From: Histoplasma ohiense | Taxonomy: Eukaryota > Ascomycota > Eurotiomycetes > Onygenales > Ajellomycetaceae | Direction of reading: 5' to 3' | DNA: 64,000 nucleotides | Assembly (NCBI GenBank): GCA_017607445.1 | Contig: JAEVHH010000003.1 | Coordinates: 806,001-870,000 of the forward strand | In this document: positions 10,373 to 21,305 of the stretch, one piece after another | Numbering within the stretch: position 1 is the first letter of the stretch | How the letters are laid out: each line of letters starts with the position of its first letter | Notes under the pieces: model-generated | Database searches by the model: none | Told to the model about the DNA's origin: nothing | The model's input: only the letters and a program-made list of their open reading frames with translations | Made by a program: the position numbers and the translations under genes

Positions 10373-12323
10373 GTTCCTGTAAGGTTGAAAACAAAGCGAT
10401 AATTTAAGGGGTACGCGGTAGACTTCGACAGTAAATCTAAAGATTTTGCCCACTAATACCTCTTTCATGTGAAGCCCTTCGGATGCTGGTCTATATATGC
10501 AATCACTGCAGTAGACAATTACAGCGTACATTCTCAGGAACTGGGGACAAAACCCGACGTTGGAACAGGTACATACATATACATGTATGTCCACGGACCT
10601 GTACAGTGGGGGACTGGCCAATCAACTCTTGTCTATGCTGCAGCAGAATTGTTGGTGATGACAATGCACTGTTTTTCCAACAGGAATGGCTCGCCAAACC
10701 CTTGTTACTTCAATCCAACAGCATTCATCCAGAAGTTTGGTACATCCTAGTACGTAACTCCGTGACCCTGCCATGCAGCTGGGACGCCTCCTGTCCGATA
10801 ACTGGCCCTGAGTTGATATATCTAGCGGCATAATGTGGTATTTTTTCCCGACCACTGCTGTCAAGAAGAGTTGCACAAACCCGCCAGGCACTCCAGGTTG
10901 ACATAGCTGCTATATCTCCAATACTATGATTCGGGTTAAAAAATACTGGGCAATGATTGAGCTCGTTCAAGGAGCCGGTTGCATTGTCTGTGACCCGCTG
11001 AAACTGAAAGCCATCGATCGACTGAAAGGGCCACATACCTATCTATGTCAGCACCGGCAATGCGAGCATAGAATGAGTGGAGGTGATATGGTCGTAATCT
11101 CGTTCTCATCTGATATCAGCAAGTTCAGCTGAGTGCACGGGCTGGCGGCGGCAGGGAGCTTGGCATCAAAATGCACGCCAAGCATCATCTCCACTCGAAG
11201 CCGGACATGCATGTGCTCTGCATTTTGTTCACATTTTCAAGCAGCGCGGGAACGGCAAACTGACACAAGGGAAAGCGGAATTTTCTATTAATATCGTACC
11301 TGGAAAGCGGAAACGCTGAGCATATTAGATATCTCAGCCTCCGTTGCATTGCATTAAGCTGGGTGGTGTTGCATCCTTACGAGTTCGCCGACGAGATTGA
11401 ACGAACATGGCTGAAAGCAGCCTATCACGTAACTAGGCCAGTTGGTTTGCCAATGTTGGGGGATCACTCACTCGCCGTGACCCTTGCTGGCAACCTTGGA
11501 ACGGACGGCTTCTACAGGCAATGTTCGATACCAAAACACCACCAACTACTCCAGAGGCGATATTCTCCTTAAAAAGGAATGGATATTCTGAAAGGCTAGT
11601 GCATGATTTCAGGAAAATCTGTGACAAACCCATTGTTAAGGTTAATCTCTATTTCAATGTTTTCTCCTCAGTCCTTTCTTGGGATGGCTGGTGGTGGCTT
11701 TTCATTGTTCCTCAGGATATCTATCACCTATCCTCTCTCTCAATCTTGCTGCATCAAAGATTATATGAGAAGGAACAAACAAAGCCTTTATCTGTTTCAT
11801 TGTCATCACTTTCTGTTTTACTATGTTGTATTCACATCTAGGATTGTATACACTTCAGACACAGGCATTATGTGCTGTTTTGACAACAAAACAGCAGCCC
11901 TTTGAATGAACAAATTCACAGAAGCAAGATAAGGTGTGTTAAGGTTTCTTGCGAAGATAACCAGATTCCATAGTCCATATATCTCTTCCAAAGGGGAAGG
12001 GAAAGTATGGTATTCCCCCAGGATCGTCATGCTCTTCTATGAAGCCGTTTCACCCAGCTGGTGAGACAGACAAAACACAACAGGTGGTTAGAATATATCA
12101 CAAACTAGTGAAGGGTAATTCCATAAATACAGTGTCGCTTCACTATCTCTTGTTTGATGACGCTGAAGGATTTTATGCCATAATGGAATATCATACCTTC
12201 TTGTCTATCTGTCGACCTCATTTCTTCCCTCTCTATCTCCAAGTCCCACCACCAACCTTCTTTCCTGATTCGAAAACAATCACAAACAGTATTCTTTGCT
12301 AATAACCAATTTTGCTGGTCAAG
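10373..12323. other. Intergenic, with CpG-free block and small hairpin
   Basis: No gene is supported between the divergent membrane protein and chitinase genes, so both promoters lie here. Positions 11560-11951 contain no CpG and look like an old repeat remnant. At 11873-11896 a perfect 10-bp inverted repeat (TGCTGTTTTG) surrounds a 4-nt loop. Confidence 0.45.
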
Positions 12324-14061
12324 ATGCGTTTGTTTAGAGTCCCCATATGGCTTTTCGGTGTCCAGCTGGCTGCCGCCAGATTTTGCGTGTATTTAGATCA
12401 GTACGAAACACCCACCCCAATAGTACCCCATCTCTGCAGATGCTGATTGACGTGTTTATATGTTGTATACGATGTGCTAACCAGGATGACCCCCAAAATC
12501 TGTGTAGATGGCATAGTACCATTCTCCCAGGTAAAGAAATAACCACCGGCGTCGACTGTGCTATCATGGCTTTCGCAAATAGCAGCCTCTTCGTCGAGAG
12601 TCCACCGGGCGAGTATACCCCATTCGCCCCCATCAGTGAAATTCGAGGCCGCTTTGCAAATGGCACTAAACTGCTTATTGCAATCGGAGGCTGGGGCGAT
12701 ACGGCGGGATTTTCTGCAGGTTCTAAAGAGGATGCTGGTAGGAAGCAGTATGCGAAAAACGTAGCGGATATGGTTAATAAACATGGTTTCGATGGTGTTG
12801 GTACGGTATCCTCCTCTTTACCCATTTCAATATCTCTTTTTGAAAGTCGCCGCATAAACATGACAGTTTGCCTTCAGGTTCTAACTGTGTGTTTCTTCTA
12901 GATATCGACTGGGAATACCCTGGGGGTAATGGCCTAGACTACAAAGAGACTTCGAACTCAGCAAAAAAGAGCGAAATTGACAATTTCCCACTTTTCCTCA
13001 AGGAAATAAGAAACGCTATTGGCACGGAGAAACAACTCTCCATTGCGGTGCCTGGCAGGAAGTCAGATATGATTGCCTATACTCCCGAAAACGGGCCGGC
13101 AATCTGGGAGAGCGTAGATTTTGTCAATGTACTATTTTCTAATAAGCCATCTACCCTTACTTCGTTTGAGAGAATGCTCACCGTTTTGTTCAAGATTATG
13201 ACTTACGACCTCATCAATCGCCGTGACAATGTGACAGCCCACCATACCAGCGTCAAGGGCTGCCTAGAGACAGTCCAGAACTACCTAGATATAAAGCTGT
13301 CTCCCGAGAAAATCAACCTGGGCTTTGCTTTCTACGCGAAGTACTTCACGCTAGACCCCAAAGCAAACTGCACTTCAGAAAAGCCGGTTGGATGTCCCAT
13401 AGTCCACGGTGAATTCGAAAATGGCACAGATGCTGGCACTTCGGGCTCCGTTACGTTCGAGGTAGCCGAGATATCCCCGCCTCGTGCTCCCGTTGGAGTT
13501 TCGCCAAATGCGACTTGTGGACCTCTCAATGGGTTTCGATGCGAAGATGGGTTCTGCTGTAGTTCGGCTGGATATTGGTAAATAAAATACTCCCCTTCCC
13601 CCTTTCTCACATTCCTCCCTATCCTCCCCCGAAAACACAGTTCCTCCCCACTACACGACGCCCCTGTGCAAACATACCCCTTTCACAAAACACCTGCCCA
13701 ATGCATTAATTGATATCCAATTAAAATCAACAGCGGCGAGACCCCCCAACACTGCAACAGCGGCTGTCAACCCAACTACGGAAAATGCGACGGAGTAGAT
13801 ACCGGCGGTTCGTTCCGACGCGCACGGACAAACGGGATGACCGACAAGGAGCAAGGAGGACGTTACTATGTAGACGAGCAGGCCAAGCTCTTCTGGACTT
13901 GGGAAACCACAGATCTCATCGCGAGGAAGTTTGAGCAGATTGTATGTGCGAAAAAGCTGGGCGGCGTGATGGCGTGGGGGCTTGGTCTTGATAGTTACGA
14001 TTGGAGTCATCTTGAGGCGGTCGAGAAAGGGATGGAGGGATATAAGGGGACAGCTAGGTAA
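12324..14061 (+). CDS. Secreted GH18 chitinase with CBM18
   Basis: Exons 12324-12400, 12508-12800, 12902-13128, 13195-13577 and 13734-14061 give 435 residues. The N-terminus (MRLFRVPIWLFGVQLAAA) is a signal peptide. Family GH18 signatures follow: a first strand CVYLDQWHSTILPG, the SIGG-like LIAIGGWGD and the catalytic DGVDIDWE, whose last Glu is the acid/base and which is completed only after the second splice. Then come FVNIMTYDL and MAWGLGLDSYDW near the end. A chitin-binding type 1 domain (GFCCSSAGYCGETPQHCNSG) is inserted before the last part of the barrel, as in related fungal chitinases, and is also completed by splicing at 13577/13734. It should hydrolyse chitin at the wall or outside the cell, in remodelling or nutrition. 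The third intron (66 nt) is in frame; unspliced reading would add 22 residues before MTYDL. Confidence 0.92.
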
Positions 14062-14554
14062 TAAGACGTCATACCGGTAGATGTTTTCCTTTGTATGGCA
14101 AGTTGCAAAAGGTTTGTTTGGTGTTGTTTTTTTATTCCTTTTTTCCCCATCTCTAAGTGTTCCCGTCATGTATCTGGCACGGGGGAAAGGAGGCAAGAGG
14201 AATTATTTCTCTGGTTGTATTGTTAGCATCATTTATTGCGTTGCTAAGTCAGGATTGCCTGTAGGCTCTTTTACAATGCTTCTGCTGCATTTCATTGAAG
14301 AGCACAGGGGCAATGCACACACATATTGAATTTTGAATAGGAAAATCACAGTTATTGTCATCCCTCTCAAGTGTTGTTAGTGAGACCTAACTTCTTCAAC
14401 ACTACAAACTCCATAACTGAAAACAACTTTGTTAGCATCAGAATACATTGTCATCATTCATCTTTGTGTCTCTTCTTCTCTGATATTCCTTTATTCATCA
14501 AACATCTAGATTTGAGCAAAACCACACGTCTGCGGTTCTCATCAGAAGTGAAGG
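14062..14554. other. Intergenic, CpG-free block
   Basis: This is the 3' region of the chitinase and the probable promoter of the next gene. Positions 14241-14526 contain no CpG. No gene is seen. Confidence 0.45.
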
Positions 14555-15159
14555 ATGCTTCTTAATCCGGCCAGTCTCCGCACAGAGTTCAGAGCACGAA
14601 ACATTAGAAATGACATTGTGAGTGAGTCCTTATATACTTCTCACATCAGCATGGGCAAGGAGACCATGCTGACATCTCATACCCTTATGTTCAGCAAGAG
14701 GCAAAAAGAAACAGTGACCGTCCCAAGAAAAGATACTGGTTCAAAAGGATCATGATGAAGCTCTGGCGCCCATTGGGCAAAATCACCCTTTTGAATACAA
14801 TCAAAGAGAAGGTCTGTATTCTTTGCTTTCAATTCATTGGGATTATTCTCCTGCACCGTATAAAAAGAATACTAACTCGCTTCCCACCCCTGAAGCGCCG
14901 CGAGAAACGAGCTGCCAGAGGACCATATCAGCCAGCCCCGATGCACACTGAGTATCAGTACGTTTACGCAGATGTACCTTCAAGTACCTCTGAGCTCGAA
15001 CATGATATCGACAATGACAGTAACGTGGCAAATGAAAGAGAGAGTTTGGCATCAGACGCGTCGTCGGTGAGGGAAGAAGACATGCTCCACCAGGACGGGT
15101 TTGATATGCTGAACAACGGGAAAGAATTTAAGAGACGAGCTGATGAGAATGGAGATTAG
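14555..15159 (+). CDS. Uncharacterised basic/acidic small protein, three exons
   Basis: Exons 14555-14617, 14695-14811 and 14896-15159 give 147 residues. Intron 1 is GTGAGT...CTGAC...TTCAG. Intron 2 has a perfect TACTAAC branch site and an AG acceptor but a weak donor (GTCTGT). The first half is strongly basic (QEAKRNSDRPKKRYWFKR), the second acidic and Ser-rich (TSSELEHD-like, ERESLASDASSVREED). No signal peptide is seen after splicing. Intron 2 is 84 nt with no stop in frame, so its retention would insert a hydrophobic stretch (VCILCFQFIGIILL). No family is recognised. The start could lie further upstream if another exon exists. Confidence 0.55.
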
Positions 15160-16111
15160 CAATAATGATGTTTGGTTCGTTGGGTGTCTCTGTATATAAC
15201 CTTCTCCTCTGCGGTTTTCTCCTTCAGATAGAATAATAAGTGGCAGGAGAGACGCATACTAATGTGTCTTGGGATGATAAGGGAAATCCAATGGCTGGAG
15301 TGTTTTTATCTCTCGCGTAAGCAACATTTTGTGGGGATGTGCGAATTCCTGATTTGAAACAACTTGAATACTTGATTCTCGTGGTACTGGGCACTGGATG
15401 ATGGGCCGATTCCTCATGGCGAAAAAAAAGATATGTTCATACTTGGGATGGGATGCACAGTTCATTTTTCAAACAAAGTAAATTAGAAGATTCCATATCA
15501 TCACACCTAGTGGTCTGTGCAATGTTGTTAAGAAAGAACCCTGATTACTTCCATAAAAGGTGGCAATTCCCGCTGCAAACACCAGGCATATCCACAGCAT
15601 CATCGTTGGTGGTGACGCTGGCGCGAAGGAACCCAAAATAGCGTTGTGCCCGTTTCGGAACCACCTGCGGCACATGATCGCCTTACCTAAAGGCTGACTA
15701 CGCTGGCCGGATGACTCCCGTTCTCCAGGTTCTATCTCGATGAATCACGCTCGACCACACTTCCCAGCTCCTCCGCTTGCATGCTAATTCGCCCGCCTTT
15801 GTCCAAACAACGCATCTTTCGGCCTGATCTGACCTGCATAATCTCTCTCCTGCATACCCAACTCTTCTGCTACCTTTCGTTTATAAACCGCTCCAGTGCT
15901 TGCCCGCCCAGATCCCCGCACTCTGGATATCCGATCATACCGCCACCACCACATCTTTCCCTCGCTTTATCTACGCCCCGCCACGCTCTCAAGTACACTC
16001 GCTGCAGAGGGGGTCGTTAATTGACCTCACGATTACCACTGAACTGCGGATCTGGGAAGCCAAGTTTACCAGAAGCAGTTCTAACGTAACCAATCCCAGC
16101 GGATCGTCAAG
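15160..16111. other. Intergenic, UBC8 promoter region
   Basis: No gene is supported. The last 400 bases are pyrimidine-rich, as is common in fungal promoters and 5' leaders, and end in the UBC8 start context CAAGATGAGC. Confidence 0.45.
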
Positions 16112-17244
16112 ATGAGCAGTCCAAAGCGGAGGATTGAGACAGATGTGAGTCCTGACTTGGGAGATACACCCCAAGAGAGATTCCGTCTTCCTTAGAGACG
16201 ACTAACCGCCTGAATGTACTTCTTTGTTCCAACAGGTCATGAAGTAAGTTCCCCTACCTGCCAATGTCTGTTTCTGAAGCAAGGGACTAACCTTAGCCCA
16301 CAGGATGTATGCGTCCCTCTAGCAACGATTACAGACTGAACGGTTTCGAAGATAAGATTTAGGATGGTGGGCTTAGGATGCTAACCAATAGTCCAGGTTA
16401 ATGAGTGACTATGAAGTCACACTTGTTAATGACAACAGTAAGTACAGCCGACCTTTATCTATCGGTGTATGGAGATAATAAGCTGTTAACACACTTGACT
16501 TCTACACTATAGTGTACGTAACATATCATTCGTATCGCCTAGCTCGTCGTCGTAGAATTGCTGGCTGACTCATTTACGAAATATAGGCAAGAGTTCTACG
16601 TACGATTCAAGGGACCAGAGGAGAGTGCGTACAGACTTGACTGGCTATTTGGCATTATTGCCAGACTAACGATTGTCTAGCACCGTTCGAGGGTGGTCTC
16701 TGGAAAATCCATGTCGAGCTACCCGATCAGTACCCGTACAAGAGCCCGAGCATCGGGTTCGTCAACCGAATTTACCACCCCAATATTGATGAGCTGTGAG
16801 ACTCTAAAATTCACCCAAAGTAATATTTCAACCAAATCTAATTGGGCAGCTAGGTCTGGCTCGGTATGTCTAGACGTAATCAACCAAACATGGTCACCCA
16901 TGTACGACATGATCAATATTTTCGAAGTTTTCCTCCCACAACTCCTCCGATATCCCAACCCATCAGATCCGCTCAACGGAGACGCTGCGGCCGTATTGAT
17001 GCGAGATCCAAAGAAGTACGAGGCCAGAGTGCGAGGTACGATCGGAAACTAATCTCCAGGATCATCAAAGTTACAAGCACTAATCATTTCTACTTTTTAC
17101 CGGATAGAATATGTCGCCAAGTACGCGAGCAAAGATGCAGCCGACGAAGCTGGTGAGGATACCGAATCAGATGACGAACTGAGCTCGGTTGGCAGCTACG
17201 AGTCCGGGAATGAGGAGCCGGCCGGAGAGATGGATGATGTATGA
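16112..17244 (+). CDS. ubc8: Ubiquitin-conjugating enzyme E2, UBC8/UBE2H type
   Basis: The spliced product has 185 residues and matches the yeast Ubc8 / human UBE2H layout: SSPKRRIETDVMK at the N-terminus, YPYKSPSIGFVN and HPNI before the active-site Cys in SGSVCLDVINQTWSP, and an acidic Ser/Asp/Glu tail (ESDDELSSVGSYES). UBC8 passes ubiquitin to the GID/CTLH ligase, which in yeast degrades gluconeogenic enzymes. Exons are 16112-16144, 16236-16243 (8 nt), 16304-16306 (3 nt, GAT), 16397-16437, 16513 (1 nt, T), 16587-16624, 16681-16795, 16854-17035 and 17108-17244. All eight introns are GT-AG. The conserved Met of NDNMQEF is coded A|T|G over three exons. Skipping the 1-nt exon breaks the frame; skipping the 3-nt exon removes one residue. 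Family identity is certain; the two smallest exons rest on frame and conservation. Confidence 0.93.
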
Positions 17245-18309
17245 TGAACATCTCTTTTTCTCGAAACTCCGGACCGAACTTTTACACATGTGTATTTGGG
17301 ACTCTTGGACATGGAAGCACACAAGGATCCCTCAATTTCGTAGTTTGCCCCGACGGGGCTGTTACCCGGCGTTAATTCAGGAGTCGACTCACACACAAGG
17401 GATTTATTTAAGCCGCTTTTTTCATGGCCCAGAAATAATATTATATGTTAAATGAACGAAGAGAATGAGGCACAGGGCGCAGACAACATTATGTTCAACA
17501 TTTATTTCGACAGGTACTTCCGGGGCGCTGTGTTTCAATTTTTCAGCAGGAGGAAGCGTGCCACTCTTAAGGAGCATGTTTTACATTTATCTTTACTTTT
17601 GTGCTTTCTATCGTCTTGCTGATAAGCTATTTATTTCCCCCAAAGGCCTTTTTTATGTTCCTCGGTATTTTTTCTTTTTTGTTTTACATGTTTCGTTCGT
17701 CTCTGCTCTGACGATTTGGTTTCACGTCCTTGTTTCGTGGCATGTCCTAGGTTTACTCCCATACTTTATTTTAGCATGTAACTATCTCACCCCTTTTTTC
17801 CAAATCCAAACTTTCCCAGTTGAATGGCCATAGTAAATAGCCTCCTCCGATTCTCTTCGTAACCCTGTCTACGACATTGATGTTAGGTAGCCAGGCCCTG
17901 CTGTACCAGCGAAAGAGCTGTCGACATCTGTGACGTGATATGTCCAGCAAAAGAAGGATCAGTCTGTTTATAACGAATGAGGGCAGGAAACCTTGCTCAT
18001 AGCTTATGGCGCCATGAAAAGCGACAGCTTGGGCATCTAGTAGCATGGCTGTCAAGATCAAATTGTCACATACTTTCTGATCTGTCAACCGTTCCCCCCT
18101 TTCTCCACAATCCAAACAGAAATAACTGACAGACAGACCTCTGAATCTAGAATAACCATAGAAAGCAATCTCTTTCCCCAACGAAAACGAAGGCCAATTC
18201 ACCCAACCTCCATTCATTCTCTCAAAATTCGGCGAAAAAAAAAAGGGGGTATAAATCTATATACACATCATCATCACCATGATCACCAAACACCGTTCTC
18301 CTTCCACTC
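17245..18309. other. Intergenic, UBC8 3' side
   Basis: The 3' part of the UBC8 transcript and AT-rich DNA with T-runs are seen. An open frame on the minus strand at 17771-18217 begins with a plausible ATG but has no homologous-looking motif or composition and is not called. Confidence 0.4.
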
Positions 18310-19023
18310 CTCGCCCCCTTGACACACACCCGCCCATACAAAACATCATGTGGAGGCACCACCCCATCCCGGAACGGAATCTACAGCGCCAACATCCACT
18401 CTCTGCTCGTACACACCGTCCTATGTCCGCCCGCAACCACATCGGGCGTATCAACAGCGATGAGGAATCCGTTCGTCCCGCCTTCCACCAAAAGCCTGTA
18501 GAAGCGGGTAGGGGGGGTGATTATGCGTGCTTGGCCCGAGCACCCATCCGTTTTGGTTACCATTGGGCGTTTTCAATACAATTCTTTAGATCTGTGTTTG
18601 GCCTTCAGCAGCCCTTTTCCTTCCCTGTGATTGCTAATGTACGCAGTTACAAGGAAGGGGGCAAGAGATAACCAAAGCAAAACGAAAGAAAGGTGCCGGA
18701 ATAACTAACGAACTAGCTGTGGAACCGGGCGCGCTGTGAAACCCGCTATCAAACCACGGCGCAAGCACGGTATCCGTGCCGTTCCCCATCAACCCCAGGG
18801 CAAGGTTTGCCGCGCCCGACGTGCCGGGTTCGTGCGAGATAACGAAGCCTGGCGTTAGGGACCAGCATTCGAGGGCGGAAAGGCCATCCTTGCCGATTAT
18901 CGCGGTTACGTTGAGAGTTGAAGGGATGGAGGGTGATATGCGTAATTTTGGGTAGGAAGTGGTGAGGGATGTAAGGGAGTGGAGGATGGAGGGAAAGATG
19001 GCTTACAAGAAGGAAAGGCGCAT
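18310..19023 (-). pseudogene. Decayed secreted cupin-like protein gene
   Basis: The minus strand keeps pieces of a fungal small secreted protein family. Residues LNVTAIIGKDGLSALECWSL and GFVISHEPGTSGAANLALG lie at about 18920-18790, and GGTNGFLIAVDTPDVVAGGH with a VPPHDVLYGRVC tail at about 18490-18320. Two stops break it. ATG 19023 starts MRLSFL, then TAA at 19005-19003; no acceptor AG occurs for over 100 nt, so an intron does not remove it. TAG at 18383-18381 sits where the family has Gln (ALQIP). Both would be restored by C instead of T, consistent with C-to-T mutation at CpA. Between the halves, 18560-18720 shows no clean exon. Family naming is from memory of the motif pattern. Confidence 0.5.
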
Positions 19024-19063
19024 GGTGTTGGGGCGGCTGGCGAGGTGGTTAAGTTAAATATAA

Positions 19064-19113
<50 letters not shown>
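19064..19113. repeat. (TA)n(TG)n microsatellite
   Basis: About ten TA units pass directly into about fifteen TG units. Such a compound dinucleotide tract is expected to vary in length between strains. Confidence 0.9.
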
Positions 19114-19122
<9 letters not shown>

Positions 19123-20240
19123 AAGGTAGGAGGTGTGGGTAAATATCATCCGTTCTCGGGACGCCATCTGTTATATATATGTTGGGTTGAAAAAAGGAAA
19201 TATGCTGTGGGAGTTTTTCACATATGGCGGTGAATTCCCCCGTCCGGAAGTCCGACATCACATAGCCGTTACACAGTAGCTATACAAAGGAGTTCCTCAA
19301 ACCGAGTTCTGGCGAGAGTGGAGCGGAGAAGATGAGCTGTGCAAGAACCAGCCAGCTCTATCCTGACCACTTACTGGACTCGGCAATGCCTCGAAGGGTC
19401 TGGGGTTTGGGCTGAGCGGAGAAAGGCGATCGGCCAGATACACAGACGCAGTAATGCCCCATGGAATAGTTGCTTTCTATAATAACAATGTCTTCTATAA
19501 TAACCTAAAGCCCGAGCGGGGAGTCAGCCCGGACGTAGGTCATGGCTTTTACTCCGGAGTCTCCAAGAGATTCAGGGATTGCTAGTATTCTTCTTGATGT
19601 TCATCACATTGCATTGGTGGCGCGGCGCGCATGGAGGAAATTGTATCGTACACGGGTTAGCTTATTAATTAGAAATCCACCCGATTAAGTTCATTCTTCA
19701 CAGGAACAAGTAGCTAGCTTTTCCTTGTGCTGTACATGTCCGTACGTGGTGCTGACATCTCATCTCCACATTGCGGTGTAGTTGTGCTGCTGTGCTGCTT
19801 CACGACTCAATAAAATTAGAGTCAACTCGAGTAACTCCGTGAAAGAATGGACCATGCGGAAACTAAAGAGTCGTGGGGGAGTTGAAGGGTTGATCCTTGC
19901 TTAGCCCAATGTTAACTTTAATGATTGGTCTTGGGAATGTAGAATAATAGACTTGAAGACAAGGGTTTTTGTGCTGCGAGCATTACACCAACTTGCCTTT
20001 TCGACAGTTGCATGTTTCTCGAGGAAAGATGACACGAGTAGATACCCTAGGAGCCGGATGTCAGCGGAGTGGATGAACACCCAAGGCTTGTATAACATCA
20101 CGACTCAATTAGATATTTCATGTGCCTACTTAATCGTGATGGTACACATAATATGACGAGGCTTTGAGATGGGCATGTGCGAACTTGACCAGGACAAAGG
20201 ATTGGAATACATTGTATGCCCCGTACATCGGTTCATTTGG

Positions 20241-20264
20241 TTTTTTTTTTTTTTTTTTTTTTTT
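20241..20264. repeat. Poly-T run of 24
   Basis: Uninterrupted T-run flanked by GG on both sides. It could mark the end of an old retroposed sequence on the minus strand, but no body is recognisable. Confidence 0.85.
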
Positions 20265-21305
20265 GGCCTTTTGAATATCCGACAGCTTAGCTATACATGA
20301 TGATGCGAAAATGCAAGGAGAAGGAGAAGGAAAACGACAAGAGAAAGAAAAGGAATGAACGTAAAGGAGAAATGAAGGGGTACAGCGTGCACAGTTATTT
20401 TGGAAGTGACCTAGAACTGGAAGGGAGAATAAGAATGGAAACGAGGGTGAAAAAGAAGAGGAAGAAGGGCAAAAGCAGGGAATGGGAAGAGTATGGAGAG
20501 CACAATCATACGCATTTTCCGCCCGACCATATCCGCTTGGTTCCTTTTGTCTAGCCAAAATGAAGGGCCCCAAGAACAAGAAAGCACAAAGTATAGTGAA
20601 ATGGTAATTTTCTTCCCTTCTTTTTTTAAAAAAGAGGGGGGGCTAGGGGTAGAAAGTGAGGCAATGCAAAAAAGAAGAGCCGGACCTTCTTCCTTTTTGA
20701 TGGAGCTCCACTTACAAGTGGCCGATTTTGTGCAAATATATACAACGGAAGGATGACGATGCGCTTGTATTAAAAATAATCGGTAGAATATCTGAGGCAT
20801 GCGAACGGGTATATGTGCGCGAACAAAAAGAAAGGAGAGAATAAAAATGGGGGGATACTATCCCGAGAACGGGTTATAAAGAAAAAGGATAAAGGACAAT
20901 AAAAATTCGCCAGCCAAGACGAGGTGACATCACCGAAATGACTTTTTGTGGAACGTGGAAATGCGTGAGAGGAAATGAATAAAAGGTGACGTTTGGGGCT
21001 AAGGGCCTATGAAATTGGGAGCGGATTGGGATGAGGCCCCATGAGGCGGTATGGATCAACTTTGAGGAGGCTTTCTCATTTTTGAAGGAGCAGGAAATAT
21101 CTTCCTGGGACATGTGTTCTTAGAGAGGGATATCCGGCAACGGAGTCGAGTACAATCACCAGACCGACTTTAGGAGGAATTCTCGGGAGATTGGAGCGGA
21201 ATTCTCTCGATGGACGAAGTAGATTCAAATCGGCAAAAATGCAAATCAATGCTCGACCAACAGCTTCATTTGGCCCCTTGTTTTTGTCCATAATCATCAG
21301 GTTGT

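Larger units (their letters stand above)
19024..21305. other. Intergenic, simple repeats
   Basis: No gene is supported over 2.3 kb. The + strand of 20290-20500 is purine-rich and gives a Lys/Glu/Arg-only open frame, a composition artefact. A 24-nt T-run lies at 20241-20264. Confidence 0.45.

Noticed and set aside
10373..10621. N-terminal extension of the large membrane protein to 795 residues
   Set aside because: The frame upstream of 10372 opens only with TTG and its composition lacks the character of the rest; the ATG at 10372 is the first good start.
13129..13194. 22-residue insertion LFSNKPSTLTSFERMLTVLFK in the chitinase
   Set aside because: This is a 66-nt in-frame intron; its removal restores FVNIMTYDL, the conserved GH18 strand.
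20297..20554. Lys/Glu/Arg-rich open frame
   Set aside because: It is a translation of a purine tract, with no start context, splicing or conserved motif.
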